Part shown: positions 25,719 to 33,513 of the stretch, piece after piece
Numbering within the stretch: position 1 is the stretch's first letter
How the letters are laid out: each line of letters starts with the position of its first letter
NCBI GenBank assembly: GCA_022968985.1
Contig: JALJPK010000014.1
Coordinates: 22,773 to 56,285 of the forward strand
Length of the DNA stretch: 33,513 nt
Reading direction: 5' to 3'
Source: Pseudomonadales bacterium
Lineage (GTDB): Bacteria > Pseudomonadota > Gammaproteobacteria > Pseudomonadales > Natronospirillaceae
Program-made: the position numbers and the translations under genes
Notes under the pieces: generated by a model
What the model saw: only the letters and a program-made list of their open reading frames with translations
What the model was told of the DNA's origin: nothing
Databases searched by the model: none

Positions 25719-26684
25719 ATGTCTGAACCACTTAATTTAGAACGAACCGTTACAGCAGAATTTAGCCACCAGCGTGTAGACCACATTGCAGTGCAATTGT
25801 TCCCAGAATATTCACGATCTAAATTGCAAAATTGGATTGTATCTGGAGAATTAACCGTTGATGGTAAAATACGTAAATGTAAAGAAAAGTTACCCGGCGG
25901 TGAGGTAATTAGAATTCAAGCCACTTTAGAAGTGCTGCAAGATCATCAGCCGCAAGATATGCCAATCGATGTTATCTATAAAGATGATACGATTATCGTC
26001 ATAAATAAACCGATGGGATTAGTTGTACATCCTGGCGCTGGTAAAAAAGATGGCACATTATTAAATGCGTTATTGTTTCATTTCCCTGAGTTATCTCAAG
26101 TACCACGTGCTGGTATTGTGCATCGTTTAGATAAAGACACCACCGGTTTGATGGTGGTAGCCAGAACATTAATGGCGCATGGTCATTTAATTGAGCAATT
26201 ACAAACCAGAGAAATGGGTCGTGAGTATGAAGCTGTTGTAATCGGTCAGCTTACAGGTGGAGGTATGGTGAATGAACCCATTGCTCGTCACAGCACTCAA
26301 AGAATTAAAATGGCTGTACAGCCAATGGGTAAAGAGGCAATTACACATTATCGTTTACTTAAAAAGTACGATCATCATTCTCATATACGATTAAAACTTG
26401 AGACGGGACGTACCCATCAGATTCGTGTACATATGGCTTACTTACATTATCCATTAGTGGGCGATAGCACATACGCTGGGCGATTAAGATTACCTAAAGG
26501 TATTTCTGAAGAGTTGCAGTACGAGTTAAAAAACTTCCCACGCCAAGCACTTCATGCACAGCAATTAGAATTGATTCACCCTAAAACAGGTGAGCAAATG
26601 TGTTTTAATTCTGACTTACCAGAAGATTTTGTTGATTTGTTAAGTGCGTTAGAGTTTGAATTTAACTCCCATGAACGTTTCTAA
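25719..26684 (+). CDS. rluD: 23S rRNA pseudouridine synthase RluD
   Basis: RluD makes pseudouridines 1911, 1915 and 1917 in helix 69 of 23S rRNA, needed for normal ribosome assembly and termination. The 321-residue protein has an N-terminal S4 domain (about 17-80, with SRSKLQNWIVSGELTVDG). The catalytic Asp138 is in GIVHRLDKDTTGLMVVAR, and ETGRTHQIRVHMAYLHYPLVGD follows. The assignment to RluD rather than RluC rests on the context, bamD divergent and pgeF immediately downstream, as well as the length. pgeF begins at the base after its stop codon, so the two are one transcript. Confidence 0.95.
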   Translation: MSEPLNLERTVTAEFSHQRVDHIAVQLFPEYSRSKLQNWIVSGELTVDGKIRKCKEKLPGGEVIRIQATLEVLQDHQPQDMPIDVIYKDDTIIVINKPMGLVVHPGAGKKDGTLLNALLFHFPELSQVPRAGIVHRLDKDTTGLMVVARTLMAHGHLIEQLQTREMGREYEAVVIGQLTGGGMVNEPIARHSTQRIKMAVQPMGKEAITHYRLLKKYDHHSHIRLKLETGRTHQIRVHMAYLHYPLVGDSTYAGRLRLPKGISEELQYELKNFPRQALHAQQLELIHPKTGEQMCFNSDLPEDFVDLLSALEFEFNSHERF

Positions 26685-27422
26685 ATGAGTTCGCCAATTT
26701 GGCAATCATTAGATTGGAAGTGTCACCCGAACATAAAAGCGGGTTTCACTTTCAAAAACGATCAATACCCCCAATCGTTTAATTTAGCTAAATACGCTTT
26801 TGCTGACGATGAAAAAAACAGAATTCAAGAAGTACAAAACAATCGTTTGACATTAATAGATGACTTAAACTTAGTTAATCCTATTATTTGGTTAACTCAA
26901 ACCCATTCTAATCGATGTGTTAAAGCATCTATTGATCAGATTGGGCAAGAAGCCGACGCATCTTATTGTAATAATAATCAACAGGTTTGTGCTGTGTTAA
27001 CCGCTGATTGTTTGCCTATTTTTCTAGCCGATGTAACAGGTAATGAGATTGCAATGGTACATGGTGGTTGGCGCGGACTGTTAAATGGTGTGATTGAACA
27101 TGCGTTAGAGCAATTTGACTCGCACAATATTCAAGCGTATTTAGGCCCAGCAATTGGAGTTAATGCTTTTGAAGTGGGTGTTGAAGTAAAACAACAGTTT
27201 TTAGAGCGCTCTAAAGATTTCGAAAACGCATTTGCAAAAGAGCATAAACCCGGCAAAACAATGGCTAATATCTATCAAATTGCTCGAATAATATTAGAAA
27301 AACAAGCAGTCACTGATATCCAAGGTGGGCAATATTGTACTGTGAATGACTCAATATTATTTTCATATCGCAAAGGTGATATAACAGGGCGTATGGCGCA
27401 TTTAATTTGGATGGTCGATTAA
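26685..27422 (+). CDS. pgeF: Peptidoglycan editing factor PgeF (YfiH, laccase-domain)
   Basis: PgeF hydrolyses the mis-made peptidoglycan precursor UDP-MurNAc-L-Ser, keeping L-serine out of the first stem-peptide position. The wider YfiH/DUF152 family has also been linked to purine nucleoside activities. The 245-residue product has the likely zinc ligands His74 (QTHSNR), Cys109 (LTADCLP) and His126 (MVHGGWRG), in the same spacing as E. coli. YLGPAIGVNAFEVG and FSYRKGDITGRMAHLIW follow. It directly abuts rluD with no gap and is probably translated by coupling. Confidence 0.93.
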   Translation: MSSPIWQSLDWKCHPNIKAGFTFKNDQYPQSFNLAKYAFADDEKNRIQEVQNNRLTLIDDLNLVNPIIWLTQTHSNRCVKASIDQIGQEADASYCNNNQQVCAVLTADCLPIFLADVTGNEIAMVHGGWRGLLNGVIEHALEQFDSHNIQAYLGPAIGVNAFEVGVEVKQQFLERSKDFENAFAKEHKPGKTMANIYQIARIILEKQAVTDIQGGQYCTVNDSILFSYRKGDITGRMAHLIWMVD

Positions 27423-27517
27423 ATTCAGCTTAATGATCACTTAATGTTTTTGCTTTATTTTAATATTCAGGCAATATTCATCATCAAAATATAAAATACA
27501 AATTTAGAGGACTTTTC

Positions 27518-28087
27518 ATGAAACTTATAATACCCATCGTTATGTCATTAAGTTTAGCTATTACATCGTTGTCTATGGCACAAAATCAGCCAGGACCTTA
27601 TAAATTAGTTCCAAGTGAGCCTGTGGTTAATAATATGAAATTATTAACTCAAAGTTATGAACAAACGGGAACTGTAATCGCTTTTGTTGAAAATAATCTG
27701 CAATTAAGTCAATTATGTGATGAACGTTTAGGGTCAGAAAAATACACTAAAGCGTTTGTGAATTGGTTTAAAACACAAAAACCTAACTTTAATGCAACGT
27801 TAGATTTTAAATTTACCTATGAAAAAATATTAGCGTCCCTTTATGGTGATTCGATTATTGAAACGTTTAAAAAACGTGATAGATTAACCTTAAAACAAGT
27901 ATCCAATGATATCGAGTTGATAGCGGCCCGTGACGATCAAAGTTTCACTAATTCTTGTAGTAATTGGTATGTCAGCATTGAAGATAAAACATCGTTTTTT
28001 CACAGTAAATTAAGTGTGGGGCTAACTTACTTCGGCTTAAATAAAGAAAAACTAGCAATTATGGTGGTGGACCCAGCTAATTGGTAA
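27518..28087 (+). CDS. Secreted protein of unknown function
   Basis: The 189-residue product starts with a clear Sec signal peptide (basic MK, hydrophobic core, cut near SMA at residues 19-21). It continues as a soluble periplasmic or secreted protein. Only two cysteines remain after the signal, in LSQLCDERLG and FTNSCSNWYV, suggesting one disulfide bond. The sequence appears alpha-helical in the middle, with beta-like stretches at the end. I recognise no family. AGAGGA lies before the ATG. It stands alone between pgeF (95 bases away) and a strong terminator, so it is probably its own transcription unit. Confidence 0.75.
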   Translation: MKLIIPIVMSLSLAITSLSMAQNQPGPYKLVPSEPVVNNMKLLTQSYEQTGTVIAFVENNLQLSQLCDERLGSEKYTKAFVNWFKTQKPNFNATLDFKFTYEKILASLYGDSIIETFKKRDRLTLKQVSNDIELIAARDDQSFTNSCSNWYVSIEDKTSFFHSKLSVGLTYFGLNKEKLAIMVVDPANW

Positions 28088-28141
28088 TGTTTTGTAAAAG
28101 CAGTTTCTAAAATCAATCACTCAACTAGTCTATATATTAAG

Positions 28142-28180
28142 CCCAAATAAAAGCGTTTTACGTTTTTATTTGGGGGTTTT
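28142..28180 (+). terminator. Intrinsic terminator after the secreted protein gene
   Basis: CCCAAATAAAAGCG (28142-28155) pairs with CGTTTTTATTTGGG (28161-28174) with one G-T wobble and a TTTTA loop, then GG and four Ts. The stem has fourteen base pairs. Confidence 0.88.
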
Positions 28181-28204
28181 ATTGGTTTTTTATAGGTTAA
28201 TTGA

Positions 28205-30604
28205 GTGAAGATTACTAAGTCTTTGTGGTTTGCAACAGTGTTCGTATTTTTGGTTGGGGTAGCGGTCTCGGTCTTTTCTATGTTTGCTGGGCGCGATTTA
28301 ATTCATAAAGTTGATGATATTGTTAGTAATCAAATTCCTCAAACCGAGGCTGTTATTAGCCTTAGTGCTTTAATCATCAAACACGAACGTGTGCTTTATG
28401 CGTGTTTTGTTAATCAAGACGATTCGTCTGAATTAGCCGTTCAAATGACTAAACTTCAAGTTGAAATTCAAAATAAAATTCAATCTATTTCGCATAGTAA
28501 TTATTATTATAAAAATTCATTTTTATTAAAAGAATTATTTACTGAAATAGAAATGACCTCAGCGCAATTGGAGCAAAATCTTAATATAGCTTCGCAGCAG
28601 GCTGCAAATGTAAATTTATTAAACAGGATTACAAAAATAGGTAAAGAAATTGACATAATTCTGCTACAAATGCGTAATGAAATAAGCTCATTTACCAATA
28701 TTAAAAATATAAACAACCAATCATTAATTGAACAAGTGATTAATATTATTGTTGGTTTTTCTGTAGTTGTCTTGGTATTTGTAATGTTGTTTGTAATGTT
28801 AATTCGTAAGCAGCGTGAACATAATCGAAGTCATGAACTATTAAGAACATTCCCCGAATTAAATCCATCTCCTGTCTTAAGTATTAATAAACGCATGAGT
28901 GTTGAATATCTCAACCCTGCTGGTAAACAAACATTAAATACAATATTTGGTCAATCAGATACTCCTGCAATTTTTATTCTCCCAAAAGATTACACGACAC
29001 GCTTAAACTATATGAAGGACAATGAAATTGAGTTTGATCGATGGATAGAAGATATAAATGGTATTGCACACCAATACAAAGTGCATAATGTGAAACAGCA
29101 TGAAGAATTTCATATTTATATTGAAAATATACAAATAGAAAATGATAGAAAAGAACGATTACAGTATTTTGCATTTCATGACCCTAATACAGGTTTGCCC
29201 AATAGGCGTAAGCTTGAAGAAAATATTGAAAGTTTCCAAAATATTCAAAATACATTACATACCGATATTTATTTAGGTATGTTGCAGTTTGTCGGTGTCT
29301 CACATGTATTATCTGCATTAGGTAAAAAAGGGGTCGAATTATTTTATGAACAAGTGATTGAGCGAATTAATCATGGTGTGCGTGAAGTCTTAATTGAACA
29401 TGACCAAGAAGAAAGTTATCTATATCAATATGAAGGGTCGATTTTAAGTATATTGATTGTAGATCATGGTCAAAGTGTGTCCATTTCTAATATTAGTCAC
29501 AAATTAGAAAACGTGTTTAAACAGGCATTTTATATTCAAAACCAACAATTTAATTTACAAATACAACAGGGTTTTGCTAAAGCCCAGATGCATGATCGTT
29601 ATGAGGAAATATTACGACATGCATTTACCGCGTTACATAGTTTGTATTTTCAAAAATCGCAAAATATTGCCATATATAATGTAAAAATTGGACAAAAAAT
29701 TAAGGAACGTTATGAAATTGAACAAAATTTACGAAAAGCGATTGAGGCGGATCAATTGTTCTTAGTTTTTCAACCACAAATTTCACTAGTGGATAATCAA
29801 ATTACAGGATTTGAAGCTCTATTACGCTGGAAATTTGAAAATAAATATATATCCCCAGCTACATTTATTCCAATAGCAGAAGAAAGTAACTTAATTTTTT
29901 CTATTGGAGACTGGGTGTTAGAGCATTCAATCATGCAGGCTAAAAAATGGTTGGATCAACGTTTATTGGTTAAAGGGCAAAAAGTTGCAATTAATGTATC
30001 AGTTAAGCAATTTATGAGAAATGATTTTGTTGATGCTGTTACTGTTTTATTAAAGAAATACAATGTACCGGGCCATTTTATTGAATTAGAGCTAACTGAA
30101 AGTTTGTATGTGGATGATATTGAAGTTGCAATTAATCGCATGAAAAGTATAAGAGAATTAAATATATCATTAGCGTTAGATGATTTCGGTACAGGTTATT
30201 GTTCTTTTAGTTATTTAGGTCGTTACCCCGTAGATAAAATGAAAATTGATAAAGCCTTTGTTGATGGTATTGGACAAAGTGAAGACGATGCCGTGTTATA
30301 TGCAATGATTGAAATGGGGCATGTATTAAATATGCAGGTATTAACCGAAGGCGTAGAAAGTGAAGAGCAGGCAAAAATCTTAAAGAATTTTGGTTGCGAT
30401 AGTATTCAAGGTTATTTATTTTCAAAACCGATTCGCGAAAATGAAGCAACGTTATTGTTAATGTATTTTCAATTATTTACACATAAAGTAGACGATTCGT
30501 TTAATGTTGATTTTGATATTGAGCAAGTTCAACAAGCAGAAAAAATGTGGGCGAATATGCATGTTCCAAAATTATTAGCACCAATTGGAATAGCGAAACA
30601 TTAA
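28205..30604 (+). CDS. Membrane GGDEF-EAL protein, likely active c-di-GMP phosphodiesterase
   Basis: The 799-residue protein has a membrane helix at about 7-25, a periplasmic helical sensor region to about 175, and a second helix at about 178-200. A PAS-like segment (about 215-320) and a GGDEF domain (about 325-480) follow, then an EAL domain (about 500-745). In the GGDEF domain the catalytic motif is replaced by a YEGSIL-type sequence, so it makes no c-di-GMP. The EAL domain is intact: EALLR at 537-541, a LELTES segment, DDFGTGY at 659-665, KIDKAFV, EGVES and IQGYLFSKP. It should therefore hydrolyse c-di-GMP. The start is GTG 28205 with TAGGTT upstream. A 66-codon open frame continues beyond its stop. 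Confidence 0.88.
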   Translation: MKITKSLWFATVFVFLVGVAVSVFSMFAGRDLIHKVDDIVSNQIPQTEAVISLSALIIKHERVLYACFVNQDDSSELAVQMTKLQVEIQNKIQSISHSNYYYKNSFLLKELFTEIEMTSAQLEQNLNIASQQAANVNLLNRITKIGKEIDIILLQMRNEISSFTNIKNINNQSLIEQVINIIVGFSVVVLVFVMLFVMLIRKQREHNRSHELLRTFPELNPSPVLSINKRMSVEYLNPAGKQTLNTIFGQSDTPAIFILPKDYTTRLNYMKDNEIEFDRWIEDINGIAHQYKVHNVKQHEEFHIYIENIQIENDRKERLQYFAFHDPNTGLPNRRKLEENIESFQNIQNTLHTDIYLGMLQFVGVSHVLSALGKKGVELFYEQVIERINHGVREVLIEHDQEESYLYQYEGSILSILIVDHGQSVSISNISHKLENVFKQAFYIQNQQFNLQIQQGFAKAQMHDRYEEILRHAFTALHSLYFQKSQNIAIYNVKIGQKIKERYEIEQNLRKAIEADQLFLVFQPQISLVDNQITGFEALLRWKFENKYISPATFIPIAEESNLIFSIGDWVLEHSIMQAKKWLDQRLLVKGQKVAINVSVKQFMRNDFVDAVTVLLKKYNVPGHFIELELTESLYVDDIEVAINRMKSIRELNISLALDDFGTGYCSFSYLGRYPVDKMKIDKAFVDGIGQSEDDAVLYAMIEMGHVLNMQVLTEGVESEEQAKILKNFGCDSIQGYLFSKPIRENEATLLLMYFQLFTHKVDDSFNVDFDIEQVQQAEKMWANMHVPKLLAPIGIAKH

Positions 30605-30805
30605 AGAGATTTATATTGTGAATACACAGTATTAACAATATCACCAACAACAAGAGCAACTAAATTATTAAGTGCAACTAAATTATCAAGTGCAACTATC
30701 AATACAAGTGCAGCAATAAAATCAAAGTATAAATATAATGTAGTAACTACAGCTATTACAGAAAAAATAATTAAAACTATAAATACAGCGATAAATACAA
30801 TTTAA
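30605..30805 (+). other. In-frame open stretch after the EAL stop codon
   Basis: Directly after the TAA at 30602-30604, the same reading frame stays open for 66 codons, to a TAA at 30803-30805. The translation is rich in Thr, Ala, Lys and Ile, and no ATG, GTG or TTG start lies in it. It may be a former C-terminal tail cut off by a new stop codon, a readthrough extension, or a chance result of A-rich repeats. Confidence 0.4.
30653..30724 (+). repeat. Four imperfect 18-nt tandem repeats
   Basis: The units start at 30653, 30671, 30689 and 30707. Unit 2 reads AGTGCAACTAAATTATCA; units 1 and 2 differ at two positions and units 3 and 4 diverge further. Each unit equals six codons in the frame of the preceding EAL gene (RATKLL, SATKLS, SATINT, SAAIKS). 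Confidence 0.75.
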
Positions 30806-30826
30806 TATGTTCTGACTATTTAACAT

Positions 30827-30830
30827 GGAG
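30827..30830 (+). promoter_or_regulatory. Ribosome binding site deciding the HDOD gene start
   Basis: GGAG lies six bases before the ATG at 30837. It overlaps the alternative ATG at 30825, which itself has no good site upstream, so the downstream start is preferred. Confidence 0.6.
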
Positions 30831-30836
30831 CTGGGT

Positions 30837-32225
30837 ATGGTAGGTGAAACAAAAGGGTTAACTCAATGGGTTAGGCGTATCAATCAAATGGAAATGCCAG
30901 CTCTTGCAAGTGTTATTCGAGAGTTAAATGATTTAACTGAAGATGAAATTACCAATGCGGATCATTTGGCTAAAGCCATATTAAAAGATGCTAGTATCAC
31001 TTCACAAGTATTACGAGTTGCCAATTCAGTACAATATAACCCTACTGCTGTACCAGTTAAAACCATCTCAAAAGCTGCCGTGTATATAGGTTTTCAAGAA
31101 GTAAAAACAATCTGTTTATCTGTTTCTGTGATTGATACCTTGTTGAAAAAAAATAAAAATCAGATGTTATTAGAATCAATAGCACGTTCCTTTCATGCCG
31201 CTGTTCAAGCAAAAAATATTGCCCGGAATTTATCTTCTGAGAAAAGAGAAGAAGTATTTATTGCTGCTTTATTATTACATCTAGGTGAAATGGCATTTTA
31301 TGGTGTAGGGGGATCTCAAGTTGCGCAGTTTGAAGAAAAAAGTAAAGATCCAGAAGAGTCGATACATCAAGTGTGTTTAGAAGTGTTAGGGGTTGGTTTT
31401 AAGACAATCACAAAAGAGTTGGTAAAAGAATGGTCCATAGGTGATTTAATTACCCAATGTTTAAATACTACTAAACTAAGTAGCGCAGAAATAAGTGCTG
31501 TTCTATTGGCTGATGCAATATCTAGAAATGTGCATTCGGGTATTAAGTCTAAATCAATGCAAAAGTTGATTCTTTCAGTAGCAAAATTAAATGGCAGCAC
31601 TGAAAAAGAAGCCTACGATATGGTTATAGCCAGTGCTGACGAAGCATCATTAATGGCTCAGACTTATGGTGCAAGTTCAGTGTGTCATTTGATTCCTAGT
31701 TCTGAATCAATGGAAATACCAGTTCCTGATCGTACTCCTGCAGAGTACCAGTTGGATTGTATGCAAATATTTATTTCGATGATGGGCAAAAAACCAGATG
31801 TTAATAGAGTGTTTCAAACACTCATTAAAGCGATGTTTAAAGGCGTGGAATTTAATCGTTGTGTGATTGCAATGCAAGACGCAAATCATCAGCAGTTAGA
31901 GGCGCGATATGCGATGGGTCAAAAAAACTTATTACAAAGCTTCGAAATGCCAGTGTATAAACAAGGTGATCCAAAAGATATTTTTTCGTGGGTATATAAA
32001 TATAGAAAAAATAAATTGATGACATCTGAAGATAACGATTTACGTTATATGCCATTAAAACGATTATTAAAAGTAGGAGAATGTTGGGTTTGTCCTATTT
32101 TATATTCGGGTAAAATCATAGCAGTATTTTACGCCGATATGGAAGGGGCTGGAATATCAGAAAAACAATGTGTTGATGCTAAAATGCTCATAACACAAGC
32201 ACAACAAATTATAAGTTTTTTATAA
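30837..32225 (+). CDS. HDOD domain protein with C-terminal GAF-like domain
   Basis: The product from ATG 30837 is 462 residues and soluble. Residues 10-215 form an HDOD domain: an N-terminal LNDLTEDEITNADHLAKAILKDASITSQVLRVANSV segment and a HLGEMAFYGVGG segment. HDOD is a metal-independent relative of HD phosphohydrolases, usually a signalling scaffold. Residues 300-455 resemble a GAF domain (FNRCVIAMQDANHQQLEARYAMG ... CPILYSGKIIAVFYAD). HDOD-GAF proteins often act beside c-di-GMP or chemotaxis proteins, and this one follows an EAL phosphodiesterase by 232 bases. The ligand is unknown. An in-frame ATG at 30825 is less likely because it would overlap the ribosome site. Confidence 0.85.
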   Translation: MVGETKGLTQWVRRINQMEMPALASVIRELNDLTEDEITNADHLAKAILKDASITSQVLRVANSVQYNPTAVPVKTISKAAVYIGFQEVKTICLSVSVIDTLLKKNKNQMLLESIARSFHAAVQAKNIARNLSSEKREEVFIAALLLHLGEMAFYGVGGSQVAQFEEKSKDPEESIHQVCLEVLGVGFKTITKELVKEWSIGDLITQCLNTTKLSSAEISAVLLADAISRNVHSGIKSKSMQKLILSVAKLNGSTEKEAYDMVIASADEASLMAQTYGASSVCHLIPSSESMEIPVPDRTPAEYQLDCMQIFISMMGKKPDVNRVFQTLIKAMFKGVEFNRCVIAMQDANHQQLEARYAMGQKNLLQSFEMPVYKQGDPKDIFSWVYKYRKNKLMTSEDNDLRYMPLKRLLKVGECWVCPILYSGKIIAVFYADMEGAGISEKQCVDAKMLITQAQQIISFL

Positions 32226-32356
32226 AGTATTTACATGGTTGGTACATTACCAAGTTATTAATGTGAACCTTCTATCAACTTAACCTCTAATGGCTTATTA
32301 ATAATTTTAAACCCTTTAAACTTTGATTAATTATTTATTAAAAGTGAAGTGGGTTT

Positions 32357-33100
32357 ATGCAATTCAATAAAGTATTTGTTGTTACATCAAGTCTATTAAT
32401 GCTTAATTTAGCATTGGCAAAAGAAATTGAAGTGATTAATGCTGAACAAGAAATAGGAGGAAGTATTCAACAAACTAGCCTTAATAAGAGTAGTAACACT
32501 CAACTTGAGGTAGAAACTGACGTTAAGGATAAAGTAAAGGTAAAAACTGAAACTGATTTAGCAACAACACAAATTAAGCGTGATCAGTTGCAATCTCAAA
32601 TTGTTGATACTGTAAGTGTTATTAAACAACCTGAAGACGACTGGTCGTTAATGACACAATTGATAGCAAACAAAAAACAACAAGAAGCACAAGCTAAGGC
32701 TAAAATCGAACAGTTATCAGAAGTGAACTCAGATCTAAATGAAAAGGTAGTTGCAAACAAACAAACCCTATCGACTCAAGAAAAAACAATAAGTAGTCTA
32801 GAATTGCAATTAAATGAACTACAAACAAGTGCTCTTAGAATCGAAACACAATTAGCTAGTTTACAAGAAAATACAGATACTGTTTCTTATGAATTTAAAA
32901 AGTTACAGTTTAAAACTGCGACCAGTAAGCTCACCCCATTTTTGTATGGTGCGACTGCGATATTAATTTCAAACCAATTAGAAACCAGTCAAGATACAAA
33001 ACTTATTTTGGGTTTGGCTGCTTTGAGTGTAGGAACTTTAATTGAATCAACTGATTATGGGTTGTCGTTTCAATTAACTAAAATAGTATTTAGAAAATAA
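32357..33100 (+). CDS. Exported coiled-coil protein of unknown function
   Basis: The 247-residue product begins with a signal peptide ending near ALA (residues 19-21). A low-complexity segment rich in Thr, Lys and Val follows (about 45-75), then a long coiled coil (about 105-175, with Gln, Leu, Lys and Glu heptads). Two short hydrophobic stretches at about 194-205 and 213-225 could be membrane-associated or an amphipathic hairpin. It ends in a basic VFRK. I recognise no family. The layout, a periplasmic coiled coil with a C-terminal hydrophobic part, would suit an envelope scaffold, but that is only inference. It is followed by a strong UUCG terminator. Confidence 0.7.
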   Translation: MQFNKVFVVTSSLLMLNLALAKEIEVINAEQEIGGSIQQTSLNKSSNTQLEVETDVKDKVKVKTETDLATTQIKRDQLQSQIVDTVSVIKQPEDDWSLMTQLIANKKQQEAQAKAKIEQLSEVNSDLNEKVVANKQTLSTQEKTISSLELQLNELQTSALRIETQLASLQENTDTVSYEFKKLQFKTATSKLTPFLYGATAILISNQLETSQDTKLILGLAALSVGTLIESTDYGLSFQLTKIVFRK

Positions 33101-33135
33101 ATAGTCTACAGAAAATAATACTAACTAATGATCAT

Positions 33136-33160
33136 AAAGAACGACTTCGGTCGTTTTTTT
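33136..33160 (+). terminator. UUCG-loop intrinsic terminator
   Basis: AACGAC (33140-33145) and GTCGTT (33150-33155) enclose a TTCG tetraloop, with flanking A-T pairs and a run of seven Ts. The very stable C(UUCG)G loop makes this a confident terminator for the coiled-coil gene. Confidence 0.92.
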
Positions 33161-33204
33161 GCTCGTTTGAATGTGATAAGGATGGATTAATAAAGGGGCT
33201 ATTT

Positions 33205-33228
33205 ATGAAAACTATGTTGTTAACTTGA
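33205..33228 (+). pseudogene. Possible broken gene start (MKTMLLT then stop)
   Basis: AAAGGGG (33192-33198) is an excellent ribosome site six bases before ATG 33205. Only seven codons (MKTMLLT) precede a TGA. The lysine, methionine and leucine start looks like the beginning of a signal peptide. The transposase begins about 45 bases later, so this may be the remnant of a gene split by insertion; it may also be chance. Confidence 0.3.
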
Positions 33229-33271
33229 AAGCAGCTTTTCTTAATCTATTCTAATTAAGAGCCCGCAGTAA

Positions 33272-33513
33272 ATGGTTTTAAAAATGAAGTCTCATCAATT
33301 TATAAATTTCTTAAATAGCTTACATAAGCTCACAAAATATCAATTCGAAATCCTTCAAACTCAATTAAAAGATACGTTTGTCCAGCCAAATATAATTTTT
33401 GCAAATTTACAAAAAGAATTGAACGACCATCCGCAATGCCCTCATTGCCAATCTGATAAAATCATCCATTTTGGATCGGCTAATAACCGTCCAAGATATC
33501 GCTGTAAAAGCTG
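33272..33513 (+). CDS. Transposase N-terminal part, IS1595-like zinc-ribbon type (partial)
   Basis: The frame is open from ATG 33272 (also ATG 33284, MKSHQF) to the window edge. With the second start, Cys52-x2-Cys55 and Cys74-x2-(Cys77) form a zinc ribbon, CPHCQS ... RYRCKSC, after a helical N-terminus. This is the layout of IS1595-family transposases of proteobacteria, where the catalytic DDE domain follows. Other zinc-ribbon transposases, such as IS1 InsA-like or ISL3, are possible because the catalytic part is not visible. A TAA immediately precedes ATG 33272, so the gene starts there or later. I could not identify the left terminal repeat with certainty. Confidence 0.65.
   Translation, partial: MVLKMKSHQFINFLNSLHKLTKYQFEILQTQLKDTFVQPNIIFANLQKELNDHPQCPHCQSDKIIHFGSANNRPRYRCKS

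Noticed and set aside
30207..30449. Minus-strand open frame opposite the EAL domain
   Set aside because: It is antisense to DDFGTGY and neighbouring catalytic motifs.
30653..30724. 18-nt repeats as a CRISPR array
   Set aside because: The units are contiguous, short, imperfect and without spacers, so they are a tandem repeat and not a CRISPR.
32239..32253. TTGGTA-CAT-TACCAA hairpin as terminator of the HDOD gene
   Set aside because: The stem is only six pairs and no T-run follows it.

Overview
This is an AT-rich chromosomal window of a Gram-negative gammaproteobacterium, probably a marine or aquatic free-living one. The evidence is the tsf-pyrH-frr-uppS-cdsA-dxr-rseP-bamA-skp-lpxD-fabZ-lpxA-lpxB order, the divergent bamD / rluD-pgeF pair, the epmB / efp-epmA set for EF-P lysylation, and a FimX-like cyclic-di-GMP protein. 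I cannot name the genus. No rRNA, tRNA, CRISPR array or prophage was seen. The only mobile DNA is a transposase cut off by the right edge.

Layout. 1-1609: end of tsf, pyrH and frr, separated by two intrinsic terminators. 1675-12195: a dense co-directional cell-envelope block with overlaps or short gaps: uppS, cdsA, dxr, rseP, bamA, skp-like, lpxD, fabZ, lpxA, lpxB. It covers undecaprenyl phosphate, phospholipid, isoprenoid, sigma-E protease, outer-membrane assembly and lipid A functions. 12271-16355: a looser same-strand run. It holds a membrane protein with a degenerate class III cyclase-like domain, a small Rieske protein, a UspA protein, a 2OG-Fe(II) oxygenase-like protein, a small membrane protein and an RluA-family pseudouridine synthase. 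16352-22385 (minus strand): a second RluA-family synthase, a FimX-like REC-PAS-GGDEF-EAL protein with all its catalytic motifs degraded, a PilZ-like partner gene, and epmB. 22421-27422: efp, epmA, a nickel/cobalt-type permease, bamD (minus), rluD and pgeF. 27518-33100: an unknown secreted protein, a membrane EAL phosphodiesterase with intact catalytic motifs, an HDOD-GAF protein and an unknown exported coiled-coil protein. 33272-end: start of a zinc-ribbon transposase.

How it fits together. The first third builds the envelope: BamA, BamD and Skp act on outer-membrane proteins, RseP on envelope stress, LpxD/LpxA/LpxB on lipid A, and PgeF on peptidoglycan quality. A translation theme runs through EF-Ts, RRF, EF-P with its modifying enzymes, and three RluA-family synthases. 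A signalling theme appears in the second half, with a likely c-di-GMP effector (FimX-like), a PilZ-like protein, a likely active phosphodiesterase and an HDOD protein. Nothing here is clearly a new defence or biosynthetic system. The best candidates for novelty are the cyclase-like membrane protein, the FimX/PilZ-like pair, the in-frame 18-nt repeat tail after the EAL gene, a CRP-like palindrome between bamD and rluD, and two unknown exported proteins.
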